NCBI RefSeq assembly: GCF_007992455.1
Contig: NZ_BKAH01000010.1
Coordinates: 1-64,000, forward strand
Reading direction: 5' to 3'
DNA from: Microbacterium saccharophilum
GTDB taxonomy: Bacteria > Actinomycetota > Actinomycetes > Actinomycetales > Microbacteriaceae
DNA: 64,000 bases
In this document: positions 8,023-15,234 of the stretch, one piece after another
How positions within the stretch are numbered: position 1 is the stretch's first letter
Layout: each line of letters begins with the position of its first letter
Notes under the pieces: generated by a model
Seen by the model: only the letters and a program-made list of their open reading frames with translations
What the model was told of the DNA's origin: nothing
The model's database searches: none
Position numbers and translations under genes: made by a program

Positions 8023-9759
8023 CGGGCGGGTTTCCGGCGCCGACCCGGCCCTCGAGCCGGCAGCGGGCCGCTCGCCGGATGCGCCCGCAAGGCCGTCCAG
8101 CGTCGCCGCGTGGTCGCGTGCGAGGTCGGCGACGGCGCCGCGGATCGCGGGGTCCTCGCCGCGCGCGAGACCGGCGTACTCCACGCGCAGGCTCGAACCC
8201 TCCGGCGTCGCCTTGACCCACAGGCGCCGGCGGGGCACGAACAGCGCGGCCAGGAGGCCGAGGATGGCGAGGACGGCGAAGGCGAGCACCCAGGGGGCTC
8301 CGACATCACGGTGCACGGACAGCGAGACATAGCGCTTGACGGGCTCGGCGGCGCCGGCGGCTGTCTCGTCCTCGAACGTGATGGTGCCGCGGCCGCCGGG
8401 CAGGTCGACGGTCTGGCCGGGCGCGAGCTCGAGCGATTCGACGCCGCTGTCGCCGCCGGCGACCTGCGTCATGCCGTCCGGGTCGAGCGTGTAGACGGAG
8501 CGCGGGGTGCCGTCGTCGATGCCGAGGTCGCCGGCGTACACCCACAGCGTCATGAGCGGGTTGAGCAGGTCGCCGAACGCCGACGTGACGGCGCCGCTCT
8601 GCATCGTGGCGGCGGTGGGGTAGAAGAAGCCGACGAGGCCCAGCTGCTCGTCGAGGCCGTCGGCGATCTTGATGACCCCCTGCGAGGTCATGTTGGCGTC
8701 CTGCGGCAGGAACGGGACGGCCTCGCTGAAGACGACCTCCCCCTCCGGGTCGCGCACCGTGACGGTCGGGGCGTATCCGTTGCCCATGAGGTACACGCGG
8801 TCGCCGGCGACCTCGAGCGGGTGGTTGACGCGCACGACGCCGTCCTGCGCCTCGCCCTCTGGCTCCCGCACGGTCAGGTGGGCGGCGAAGTCGCCGGCCT
8901 GCCCCTGCCCGGCCTCGCCGAGGGGGGTGTAGCTGACGTCGAAACGGTCGAGGGTGAGCGTGTACGGGGGCAGGACATCGGTGTCGACGAACCGGCCCGG
9001 GTTGAAGGACGTGTACCCGAGCCCCAGCGAGTTGACGAAGCTGTCGTCCTCGGTGATGACCGTCTGCCCCGTGTAGGTGAGGCCGCCGCCGATGCCGACG
9101 GCCAGCAGCACGCCGACGAGCGCGCCGTGGAAGACGAGGTTCCCGGTCTCGCGCAGGTAGCCGCGCTCCGCGGAGACGGACGCCACCCCGCCGGCGTCGT
9201 ACCGCTCGACCCGGTAGCCGGCCTTCTTCAGCTGCGCCTCGGCGGCGTCGATCGCCTGCGCCGCCGCGGCACCGGCATCCACCTCGCCGGTCAGCTCGAC
9301 GCGCGCCTCGGCGTGGTCGTCGAGGCGCGCCAGCCGCGCGGGCGTCCGCGGCGGTCGCGCCTTCAGGGCCGCCCAGTGGTGCTTGGTCCGCGGGATGACG
9401 CAGCCGATGAGCGAGATGAACAGCAGGATGTAGATGGCCGAGAACCACGCGGACGTGTACACGTCGAACAGCTGCAGCGTGTCGAGCACCGGGAAGAGGT
9501 CGGGGTTGTCGGTGCGCCACTGCGTGACGCCGTTGGGGTCGGCGCTGCGCTGCGGCACGATCGAGCCCGGGATCGCCGCGATCGCGAGCAGGAGCAGCAG
9601 GACGAGCGCCGTGCGCATGCTCGTGAGCTGTCGCCAGCCCCAGCGGATCCACCCGACGAACCCGAGGCGCGGCTGCGCGATCGAGGTGTCCGGAGCGGGC
9701 GTGTCGGCGTGATCGGCCGGGCGGAGCGGATCGCTGACGTCAGAGCGGGAGCTGGACAC
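8020..9759 (-). CDS. resB: Cytochrome c biogenesis protein ResB
   Basis: 579-aa System II partner of CcsB. Membrane helices are visible near residues 50-65 (ALVLLLLLAIAAIPGSIVP), 110-122 and 215-230, then a large extracytoplasmic domain and a last helix near 455-475. This matches the ResB plan of three N-terminal spans, a periplasm-side domain and one C-terminal span. Its ATG lies 20 bases inside the ccdA 3' end, so translation is probably coupled. The protein presents reduced apocytochrome and haem to CcsB at the outer face of the membrane. Confidence 0.93.
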   Translation of the reverse strand: MSSSRSDVSDPLRPADHADTPAPDTSIAQPRLGFVGWIRWGWRQLTSMRTALVLLLLLAIAAIPGSIVPQRSADPNGVTQWRTDNPDLFPVLDTLQLFDVYTSAWFSAIYILLFISLIGCVIPRTKHHWAALKARPPRTPARLARLDDHAEARVELTGEVDAGAAAAQAIDAAEAQLKKAGYRVERYDAGGVASVSAERGYLRETGNLVFHGALVGVLLAVGIGGGLTYTGQTVITEDDSFVNSLGLGYTSFNPGRFVDTDVLPPYTLTLDRFDVSYTPLGEAGQGQAGDFAAHLTVREPEGEAQDGVVRVNHPLEVAGDRVYLMGNGYAPTVTVRDPEGEVVFSEAVPFLPQDANMTSQGVIKIADGLDEQLGLVGFFYPTAATMQSGAVTSAFGDLLNPLMTLWVYAGDLGIDDGTPRSVYTLDPDGMTQVAGGDSGVESLELAPGQTVDLPGGRGTITFEDETAAGAAEPVKRYVSLSVHRDVGAPWVLAFAVLAILGLLAALFVPRRRLWVKATPEGSSLRVEYAGLARGEDPAIRGAVADLARDHAATLDGLAGASGERPAAGSRAGSAPETRP

Positions 9760-10552
9760 TGCCGATCACCCCCGCGAGCCGGGACATGATCGCGGTCCAC
9801 AGGCCCGTCACCATGAGCACGCCCAGGATGACGAGCAGCACGCCGCCGGAGATGTTGACGACACGGATGTGCCGGCGCAGGAAGGCCAGCGACCGCGCCG
9901 CCCAGCCGAAGCCGACGGCGATGAGCACGAACGGGATGCCGAGTCCCAGCGAGTACGCGAAGGCCAGCACGGCAGCGCGGCCGGGGTCTGCCTGTGAGTA
10001 GGCGATGGAGAGGATGGCGGCGTAGGTGGGACCGATGCAGGGGGCCCAGCCGACGCCCATCGCGACCCCGAGGAGCGGCGCACCGATGAGGCCGAGTCCC
10101 TGCTTGAGCTGCGGCCGGAACGTCCGCTGCGCGAAGCCGAACACGCCGAGGAAGACGAGGCCCAGGCCGATGACGACGACGCCGAGGACCCGGGTGATCG
10201 CATCCTGGTATTCGACGAAGAGCCGGCCGAGGGAACCGGCGAAGACGCCCATCGCCACGAAGACCACGGTGAAGCCGGCGATGAAGAGCAGCACGCCGAA
10301 CAGCAGGCGGCCGCGGCCGCCGGCATCCGTCGCCGCCTTCTGCGCCACGCGCACACTCCCCGCGGGGGCCTCCGCGGTCGGAACGCCGGCGTGACGCTCG
10401 CCGCGCGGGGCGACGGCGCCGCCGAGGAACCCGAGGTAACCGGGCACGAGCGGCAGGACGCACGGCGAGAGGAAGGAGACGAGACCGGCGAGCGCGGCGA
10501 TCGGGATCGCGAGCCACAGCGCGCCGTCGAAGACGATCGCGCCGGGGTTCAC
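9740..10552 (-). CDS. ccdA: CcdA-type thiol-disulfide transmembrane electron carrier
   Basis: 270-aa membrane protein that passes electrons from cytoplasmic thioredoxin to extracytoplasmic thiol proteins, keeping apocytochrome c cysteines reduced. The two active cysteines are in the usual places: FLSPCVLPLVPGYLGFLGG near residues 25-43, and GVGWAPCIGP near 150. Six or so membrane helices are visible. The GTG start overlaps the tlpA stop (GTGA), the usual sign of coupled translation. A hydrophilic insert after residue 45 is poorly conserved in appearance. Confidence 0.92.
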   Translation of the reverse strand: MNPGAIVFDGALWLAIPIAALAGLVSFLSPCVLPLVPGYLGFLGGAVAPRGERHAGVPTAEAPAGSVRVAQKAATDAGGRGRLLFGVLLFIAGFTVVFVAMGVFAGSLGRLFVEYQDAITRVLGVVVIGLGLVFLGVFGFAQRTFRPQLKQGLGLIGAPLLGVAMGVGWAPCIGPTYAAILSIAYSQADPGRAAVLAFAYSLGLGIPFVLIAVGFGWAARSLAFLRRHIRVVNISGGVLLVILGVLMVTGLWTAIMSRLAGVIGSVQLPL

Positions 10553-11145
10553 AGCTCCTCCGCGACGGCGTCGGCGACGAGGGTCTTCAGGATGGAGGCG
10601 CTCGCGAGCTGGCCGATGAAGCGCGCCGCGACGCGGCCCTGCTTGTCGAGCACGAGCGTCGTCGGCGCCGCCTGGATCGGGGCGACCGACTGCAGTGCGA
10701 GCTTCAGATCGGCGTCGCCCCGGGCGAGGAGCGACGGGTAGGTGATGCCGTACGTGTTCTCGAAGCTCGTCGCCTGCTCGGGCCCGTCGTAGATGTTGAT
10801 GCCGAGGAACTCCGCGCCGTCGCCGGAGACGGCGCCGTAGACCTCCTCCAGGAGCGGCGCCTCGGCGCGGCACGGCCCGCACCCGGCGTACCAGAAGTTG
10901 AGGACGAGGACCTCGCCGAGGTAGTCGGCGCTGGAGACCGCCGAACCGTCCACGGCCTCCCCGTCGAAGACGACGGGCTCGCCGCGCTCGGCGAGCGGGA
11001 TCTCCTCGAACGACCCGTCACCGGAGATGAATCCCTGGTTGCTGCCGGATTCGTACAGGTCGGTCAGCCGGTCGTTGGGGCTCGTGCAGGCGGCGAGGGA
11101 TGCCGTGAGGGCGAGGGCCACCACGGTGGCGGCGAGGCGTCTCAT
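10549..11145 (-). CDS. TlpA/ResA-like thioredoxin lipoprotein
   Basis: 198-aa secreted thiol reductase. The N-terminus carries a lipoprotein signal with lipobox LAAC (cysteine near residue 19), so it is probably tethered to the outer face of the membrane. A thioredoxin fold follows, with active site WYAGCGPC near residues 87-94 and the cis-proline region APTT. It most likely receives electrons from CcdA and reduces the CxxCH motif of apocytochrome c. It begins at an ATG overlapping the phosphatase stop and ends overlapping the ccdA start. Confidence 0.92.
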   Translation of the reverse strand: MRRLAATVVALALTASLAACTSPNDRLTDLYESGSNQGFISGDGSFEEIPLAERGEPVVFDGEAVDGSAVSSADYLGEVLVLNFWYAGCGPCRAEAPLLEEVYGAVSGDGAEFLGINIYDGPEQATSFENTYGITYPSLLARGDADLKLALQSVAPIQAAPTTLVLDKQGRVAARFIGQLASASILKTLVADAVAEEL

Positions 11146-11771
11146 ACCGCCCCCACGTCCACGGCGTCGTCGGTGGCGGCCGGTTCGGCGTAGCCGACCT
11201 CGCGCCACCGGTCACCGTCGAGCTCGAAGCTCGTCACGCTGGACAGGGCGCAGCGGCGGCGGCGCGGGTCGTGGCGGAGCGGCTCGCCGGCCACGGCGAG
11301 GTGCGTGACCCAGATCGGCAGCTGATGGGAGACGACGACGACGTCGCCGGATGCCGTCCGGCTCCACGCGTCGCGCATCGCGGCGTCCATCCGTCCGACG
11401 ACCTGCGCGTACGGCTCGCCCCAGCTCGGCAGCGACGGCCGCAGCAGGTGGCGCCAGTTGAGGGGGTTGCGAAGGGCGCGCCGCATGACGGTGCCCTCGA
11501 AGACGTTGGTCGGCTCGATGACCCGCTCGTCGATGAAGGGTTCGGCCCCGAAGAGCTCGGAGAACGGCTGCGCGGACTCGCGGGTGCGCTCCAGCGGGGA
11601 GGCGACGAGCGCACCCAGGGGCCGCTTCATCGCGTGCACGTGCTCCGCCGCGGCCCGCGCCATGCGGTGGCCCGCCACGCTCAGCCGGAACTCCGGGAGT
11701 CGCCCGTAGAGCACGCGGTCGGGGTTGTGGACCTCCCCGTGGCGCACGAGGTGGAGGCGGGCAGCTGGCAC
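11142..11771 (-). CDS. Histidine-phosphatase family protein
   Basis: 209-aa phosphoglycerate-mutase-like phosphatase. The catalytic histidine motif LVRHGEVHN is near residues 8-16; the second acid/base region (SPLERTRESAQPF) and second histidine (VVVSHQLPIW) follow in order. Its substrate cannot be told from sequence. It is the first gene of the cytochrome-c-maturation operon, joined to tlpA by ATGA; this neighbour relationship recurs in actinobacteria as far as I recall. The GTG start follows a TAGACT box by six bases with no RBS, so it is probably leaderless. Confidence 0.9.
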   Translation of the reverse strand: MPAARLHLVRHGEVHNPDRVLYGRLPEFRLSVAGHRMARAAAEHVHAMKRPLGALVASPLERTRESAQPFSELFGAEPFIDERVIEPTNVFEGTVMRRALRNPLNWRHLLRPSLPSWGEPYAQVVGRMDAAMRDAWSRTASGDVVVVSHQLPIWVTHLAVAGEPLRHDPRRRRCALSSVTSFELDGDRWREVGYAEPAATDDAVDVGAV

Positions 11772-11777
11772 CCGGCA

Positions 11778-11783
11778 AGTCTA
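11778..11783 (-). promoter_or_regulatory. Leaderless -10 box of phosphatase-tlpA-ccdA-resB-ccsB operon (TAGACT)
   Basis: TAGACT ends six bases before the GTG. It lies in a 12-bp sequence repeated in inverted form at the aspS promoter. Confidence 0.65.
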
Positions 11784-11871
11784 CGTGGGCAGGCTCTATG
11801 GGCGGGCTGAGTGCCCTGACACCGGGTGCGGCTCGTCGGGCCGTCTGCCGCCGGGCCCCGCCCACGTAGAC
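11779..11871. repeat. Mirrored 12-bp promoter repeat between divergent operons
   Basis: GTCTACGTGGGC at 11779-11790 is the exact complement of GCCCACGTAGAC at 11860-11871. Each copy holds the -10 box of one of the two divergent genes plus six upstream bases, so both promoters share ACGTGGGC/GCCCACGT flanks. Confidence 0.6.
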
Positions 11872-11872
11872 T
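11867..11872 (+). promoter_or_regulatory. Leaderless -10 box of aspS (TAGACT)
   Basis: TAGACT ends eight bases before the GTG; no RBS is visible. Confidence 0.65.
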
Positions 11873-11880
11873 GGACGATC

Positions 11881-13221
11881 GTGAGTGAACGCGTTCTCGT
11901 CCAGCAGCTGAACAGCCTCCCCGACGGCCCGGTCTCGGTGTCGGGATGGGTGGAGACCGTCCGCGACCAGAAGAAGGTGCAGTTCGTCATCCTGCGGGAT
12001 GAGACGGGCGCGGTGCAGCTGGTGAACCCCGCGACGCGCGCGAACCCCGAGATCGCCGATCAGGATGCCGGTGCGCTCGCCCTGACGTCGCTCATCTCGG
12101 AGCTCAGCACGGGCACCTTCCTCACCGTCACCGGCGAGCTCAAGCACGACGAGCGCGTGAAGCTCGGCGGCGTGGAGATCAAGATCGCGACGCTCGACGT
12201 CGCCGCGGCCGCCCTGCCGGAGACGCCGATCGCCGCCGACAGCGGGCAGGACAAGCGCATGGACTGGCGCTTCCTCGACCTGCGGCAGCGCCGCAACAAC
12301 CTCATCTTCCGCGTGCAGACGACGCTTGAGCACGCGATGCGCAGCTACTGGGTCGAGCGCGACTACATCGAGGTGCACTCCCCCAAGCTCATGGCGACGG
12401 CCTCCGAGTCCAACGCGGAGCTGTTCTCGCTGGAGTACTTCGGCGACCAGACCGCATACCTCGCGCAGTCCCCGCAGTTCTTCAAGCAGATGGCGCAGGT
12501 CGCCGGCTTCGGCAAGATCTTCGAGATCGCCCCCGCCTTCCGCGCCGACCCGTCCTTCACGAGCCGCCACGCGACCGAGTTCACCTCGATCGACGCGGAG
12601 ATCAGCTGGATCGAGTCTCACGAGGACGTCGCGACCATGCAGGAGGAGCTCCTGCAGACCGCGATCCAGGCCGTCAAGGACAAGCACGGCGCCGAGATCG
12701 AGGAGCTGTTCGGCCTCGAGGTGCAGGTGCCCGCGATCCCGTTCCCGCGCATCCCGCTCGCGGAGGCGCTGGAGATCGTGAAGGCGCGAGGCTACGCGGT
12801 CCCGCGCACCGACGGCGACCTCGACCCGGAGGGTGAGCGGCAGATCTCGGCGCACGTCGAGGAGACCTACGGCCACCAGTTCGTCTTCATCACCGACTAC
12901 CACCCCGAGATCCGCGCGTTCTACCACATGCGCGATGAGGCGACCGGGCTCACCAAGAGCTACGACCTGCTGTTCAAGGGCGTCGAGATCACAACGGGCG
13001 CGCAGCGCGAGCACCGCGTCGACGTGCTCATCGAGCAGGCCAAGGAGAAGGGGCTCGAGCCCGAGCACCTCGACTTCTACTTCGACTTCTTCCGGTACGG
13101 CGCCCCGCCGCACGGCGGGTTCGGCATGGGCCTGGCCCGCGTGCTGATGCTGCTGCTCGGCGAGTCCTCGATCCGCGAGGTCACCTACCTCTTCCGCGGC
13201 CCGACGCGCCTCGCGCCGTAG
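11881..13221 (+). CDS. aspS: Aspartyl-tRNA synthetase, archaeal-type (possibly non-discriminating)
   Basis: 446-aa class II synthetase. An OB-fold anticodon domain (residues 1-110, with VSGWVETVRDQKKVQFVILR) is followed by the catalytic core with motif 2 (FEIAPAFRADPSFTSRHATE) and motif 3 (GFGMGLARVLML). It lacks the long bacterial insertion domain (bacterial AspRS is about 590 aa), so this is the short archaeal/eukaryal-like form. Such enzymes may also charge tRNA-Asn for later amidation by GatCAB; sequence alone does not settle this. It diverges from the cytochrome operon. The GTG has no RBS and follows TAGACT, so it is probably leaderless. Confidence 0.9.
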   Translation: MSERVLVQQLNSLPDGPVSVSGWVETVRDQKKVQFVILRDETGAVQLVNPATRANPEIADQDAGALALTSLISELSTGTFLTVTGELKHDERVKLGGVEIKIATLDVAAAALPETPIAADSGQDKRMDWRFLDLRQRRNNLIFRVQTTLEHAMRSYWVERDYIEVHSPKLMATASESNAELFSLEYFGDQTAYLAQSPQFFKQMAQVAGFGKIFEIAPAFRADPSFTSRHATEFTSIDAEISWIESHEDVATMQEELLQTAIQAVKDKHGAEIEELFGLEVQVPAIPFPRIPLAEALEIVKARGYAVPRTDGDLDPEGERQISAHVEETYGHQFVFITDYHPEIRAFYHMRDEATGLTKSYDLLFKGVEITTGAQREHRVDVLIEQAKEKGLEPEHLDFYFDFFRYGAPPHGGFGMGLARVLMLLLGESSIREVTYLFRGPTRLAP

Positions 13222-13223
13222 GC

Positions 13224-13320
13224 GGCATCCCGGCATCCCCCGTACTGCGGCATCCCGGCATCCTGGCATCCCCGGCATCCCGCGTACTGCGGCATCCCCG
13301 CATCCCGGCGTCCCCGCGTG
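13224..13320. repeat. Clustered GGCATCC/GCATCCC direct repeats
   Basis: Downstream of aspS the heptamer GGCATCC and close variants occur about nine times in under 100 bases. Two copies of GTACTGCGGCATCCC are 41 bases apart (13242 and 13283). There is no coding signal. It may be a slippage-expanded patch of the genome's common GGCATCC word. Confidence 0.7.
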
Positions 13321-13330
13321 GCGGACAGTT

Positions 13331-13399
13331 CGGGAGGAGATGACGTTTCGGGAGGACGGATGCCGCGGATGCAACCTCCGCTCGCGTCGTCTCCTCCCG
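13331..13399. repeat. 15-bp inverted repeat with 39-nt loop
   Basis: CGGGAGGAGATGACG (13331-13345) pairs with CGTCGTCTCCTCCCG (13385-13399) with one T/G wobble. The remainder of 13222-13472 has no gene that I can see. Confidence 0.6.
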
Positions 13400-13472
13400 C
13401 ACTACCCCGTGACGGCGCTGACCGCTAGCGTGAGGCCGAGGCCGGCGATGGCGCCCGCGGAGGGGATCCGAC

Positions 13473-13655
13473 ATGGCGGGGAAATTCGAGCTCTGGGTCG
13501 ACAAGGGCGGGGACTGGCGCTTCAACCTGAAGCCCACCAACGGTCAGGTCATCGCGACCAGTCAGGGCTACGCGTCCAAGGCGAGCGCGCTGGGCGGCAT
13601 CGAGTCGGTCCGGACCAACGCGGCCGGCGCCGACGTCGTCGAGATCGAGAAGTAA
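13473..13655 (+). CDS. DUF1508 (YegP-like) small protein
   Basis: 60-aa protein made of one DUF1508 unit: KFELWVDKGGDWRFNLKPTN, then GQVIATSQGYASKASALGGI, the typical strand and Gly-rich turn of the family. The biochemical role is not known. GGAGGGG lies about nine bases before the ATG, so the start is well supported. The gene stands alone between the aspS tail and a convergent Dabb gene six bases away. Confidence 0.88.
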   Translation: MAGKFELWVDKGGDWRFNLKPTNGQVIATSQGYASKASALGGIESVRTNAAGADVVEIEK

Positions 13656-13661
13656 CGCGAG

Positions 13662-13961
13662 CTACAGCTCGACGTCGACGGCGACCCGCTCCGCGCGGAT
13701 GCCGCCGATGTACGCCGTGACCTCCTGGTGCGCCGGGTGCACCTGATAGGCGTCGAGGCCGGCCTCGTCGTCGAAGTCGGCGATCAGGACGAGGTCCCAG
13801 TTCGTGTCGGGATACAGCACGTTGCCTCCCGCGCTCATGGCCCGCAACGAGGGCACGACGCCCTGCAGCGCGTTGAGCCGGCGCGCGGCTTCCGCGGCCT
13901 GCTCGGCCCGGGTGCCGGCATCCTCCGCCGCGAGGCGGAACGAGACGATGTGACGGATCAT
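13662..13961 (-). CDS. Dabb-family (stress-responsive A/B barrel) protein
   Basis: 99-aa protein of the Dabb family, small ferredoxin-like barrels that usually dimerise. The starting MIRHIVSFRL, the central WDLVLIADFDDEAGLDAYQ and the closing HPAHQEV are family hallmarks. The function of most members is unknown; some bind small hydrophobic molecules. The ATG overlaps the stop of the upstream glutaredoxin-like gene (ATGA), so the two are probably made together. Confidence 0.88.
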   Translation of the reverse strand: MIRHIVSFRLAAEDAGTRAEQAAEAARRLNALQGVVPSLRAMSAGGNVLYPDTNWDLVLIADFDDEAGLDAYQVHPAHQEVTAYIGGIRAERVAVDVEL

Positions 13962-14215
13962 GCGGAGGACTCCTCGGTGAGGGCGGCGCGCAGCCGCTCG
14001 GGCGAGACGCGCCAGTGCGCGTGCAGCCGACCGTCGATGAGGACGACCGGGATCTTCTCCCACCACTGGGCGTAGAGCGCGGGATCGTCGATGATCGACA
14101 GCTCCTCGACGTCCACGTCGCCCTCGGGCAGGTCCGCGACGACGGTCTCGACGATCTCGCGCGCGACGTCGCACAGATGGCAGTCGGGCTTGGAGACGAG
14201 GGTGAGCGCGGTCAC
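13958..14215 (-). CDS. Glutaredoxin-family protein
   Basis: 85-aa thioredoxin-fold protein of the DUF836/glutaredoxin type. The redox motif is CHLC near residues 12-15 (SKPDCHLCDVA), and the cis-proline loop is KIPVVLIDGRLHAHW. It probably reduces disulfides in the cytoplasm; its partner is unknown. The start is the GTG at 14215, with GGAGGA close upstream; longer in-frame starts would run into the bS22 terminator. It overlaps the Dabb gene by four bases. Confidence 0.85.
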   Translation of the reverse strand: MTALTLVSKPDCHLCDVAREIVETVVADLPEGDVDVEELSIIDDPALYAQWWEKIPVVLIDGRLHAHWRVSPERLRAALTEESSA

Positions 14216-14252
14216 TCCTCCATCCTGGCACCGGTCACCGGGCGGGCGCGCC

Positions 14253-14290
14253 GAAAACACGAAGCGCCCGCCACGAAGGGCAGGCGCTCG
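14253..14290 (-). terminator. Rho-independent terminator of bS22 gene
   Basis: On the minus strand a roughly 11-bp stem (GAGCGCCTGCC with GGCGGGCGCTT, loop CTTCGT) is followed by CGTGTTTTC. It begins 14 bases after the bS22 stop and separates that gene from the glutaredoxin-like gene. Confidence 0.8.
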
Positions 14291-14304
14291 GTGTGGTGGC
14301 CGCT

Positions 14305-14403
14305 TTACTTCTTGTTGCGGCGCTGGTGGCGAGTCTTGCGAAGCAGCTTGCGGTGCTTCTTCTTCGCCATGCGCTTGCGGCGCTTCTTGATGACAGAACC
14401 CAC
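14305..14403 (-). CDS. Ribosomal protein bS22 (AURKAIP1/COX24 domain)
   Basis: 32-aa, strongly basic protein with the actinobacterial bS22 pattern: GSVIKKRRKRMAKKKHRKLL, then RKTRHQRRNKK. In mycobacterial ribosome structures this peptide sits in the small subunit. The GTG start has GAGG about eight bases upstream. It lies next to a small HTH gene, the same order as Rv0500A-Rv0500B next to proC in Mycobacterium tuberculosis. A terminator follows. Confidence 0.92.
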   Translation of the reverse strand: MGSVIKKRRKRMAKKKHRKLLRKTRHQRRNKK

Positions 14404-14429
14404 GGAAAACCTCACTATGTCTGGGGTCT

Positions 14430-14450
14430 GGACGCGATACGTTCGCGTCC
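14430..14450 (-). promoter_or_regulatory. Hairpin in the bS22 leader
   Basis: GGACGCGA and TCGCGTCC form an 8-bp stem with a 5-base loop in the roughly 70-base untranslated leader. It could be an autoregulatory site or a chance GC hairpin. Confidence 0.4.
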
Positions 14451-14483
14451 GGGTACGGGCAATGCGGAAAAATGCCTCAGGTC

Positions 14484-14489
14484 ATTCTA
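14484..14489 (-). promoter_or_regulatory. -10 box for bS22 (TAGAAT)
   Basis: TAGAAT overlaps the stop codon of the upstream HTH gene and would start a transcript near 14477, about 74 bases before the bS22 GTG. Confidence 0.5.
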
Positions 14490-14678
14490 GCCGACATCGG
14501 CGATGGGCCGTTGCAGTGCCTCGGTGACCGCCGTCTGGGGTACGCGATAGCTCCGGCCGAACCGCACGGCGGGCAGTTCTCCGGCATGGACGAGACGGTA
14601 GACCGTCATCTTCGACACGCGCATGAGATCCGCCACTTCGGCGACGGTCAGAAAGCGCACGTCCGACAGCTCGGCCAT
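14487..14678 (-). CDS. Small MerR/excisionase-type helix-turn-helix protein (Rv0500A-like)
   Basis: 63-aa DNA-binding protein. VRFLTVAEVADLMRVSKMTV is followed by YRLVHAGELPAVRFGRSYRV, a winged HTH nearly identical in pattern to M. tuberculosis Rv0500A and related to BldC. It probably binds DNA repeats as a chain of monomers, as BldC does; that is inference from the family. AAGGGGA lies about six bases before the ATG. It is followed by bS22, and proC lies 2.7 kb away with an ArsR and a potassium pair inserted between. Confidence 0.9.
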   Translation of the reverse strand: MAELSDVRFLTVAEVADLMRVSKMTVYRLVHAGELPAVRFGRSYRVPQTAVTEALQRPIADVG

Positions 14679-14771
14679 CGTGTCCCCTTGTCCCCAGTGG
14701 TGTGTCGGCGAATGCTAGGTCGATCTTAGGGGCAGGATACGACGCGTGTAAACCGGTGTGACTCCTGTTGT

Positions 14772-15167
14772 TCAGCGACCGGGCAGCTTCTTGAGTGCGC
14801 TCTCGAAGGCGTGCTTCGCGGATGCCGCGGCACGGCCGACGATGTCGGCGGCGTGGGCCGCCGAGTCCGGCAGTGGCGCTGTCTCCGGGCCGTCCTCTTC
14901 GAGGAAGGGGATCAGCCAGTCGTCGAGCACATCCAGCGGTGCGGGCGACAGGCTGTAGTACCGGTGCTGGCCGACTTCGCGCACCGAGACGAGCTCGGCC
15001 TCACGCAGCACCTTGAGGTGCTTGGAGACGGTGGGCTGACTCACGCCCAGGGCGGCGACGATCTGCGACACGCTCGTTCCGCGTTCGCCGGACCGGGAAC
15101 GCTCGAGCAGCAGCTGCAGGATGTCCCGACGGGTACCGTCGGCGATCACGTCGAAGATGTCCGCCAT
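14772..15167 (-). CDS. ArsR-family winged-helix regulator
   Basis: 131-aa regulator. The winged helix covers residues 1-75, with DGTRRDILQLLLE and the recognition helix GVSQPTVSKHLKVLREAELV. The wing ends in GQHRYYSLSP. I see no cysteine-rich metal site, so it may sense something other than a metal. A C-terminal helical tail of about 50 residues is rich in Ala. It diverges from the potassium-uptake genes. TAACCT ends six bases before the ATG, so it is probably leaderless. Confidence 0.88.
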   Translation of the reverse strand: MADIFDVIADGTRRDILQLLLERSRSGERGTSVSQIVAALGVSQPTVSKHLKVLREAELVSVREVGQHRYYSLSPAPLDVLDDWLIPFLEEDGPETAPLPDSAAHAADIVGRAAASAKHAFESALKKLPGR

Positions 15168-15173
15168 GCCCTT

Positions 15174-15179
15174 AGGTTA
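15174..15179 (-). promoter_or_regulatory. Leaderless -10 box of ArsR gene (TAACCT)
   Basis: TAACCT ends six bases before the ATG at 15167. Confidence 0.6.
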
Positions 15180-15234
15180 GCCCTCGGCCGCGCCGGAGTA
15201 CCATGACAACGATTCTTCACGAGAGGGGCGTCAC

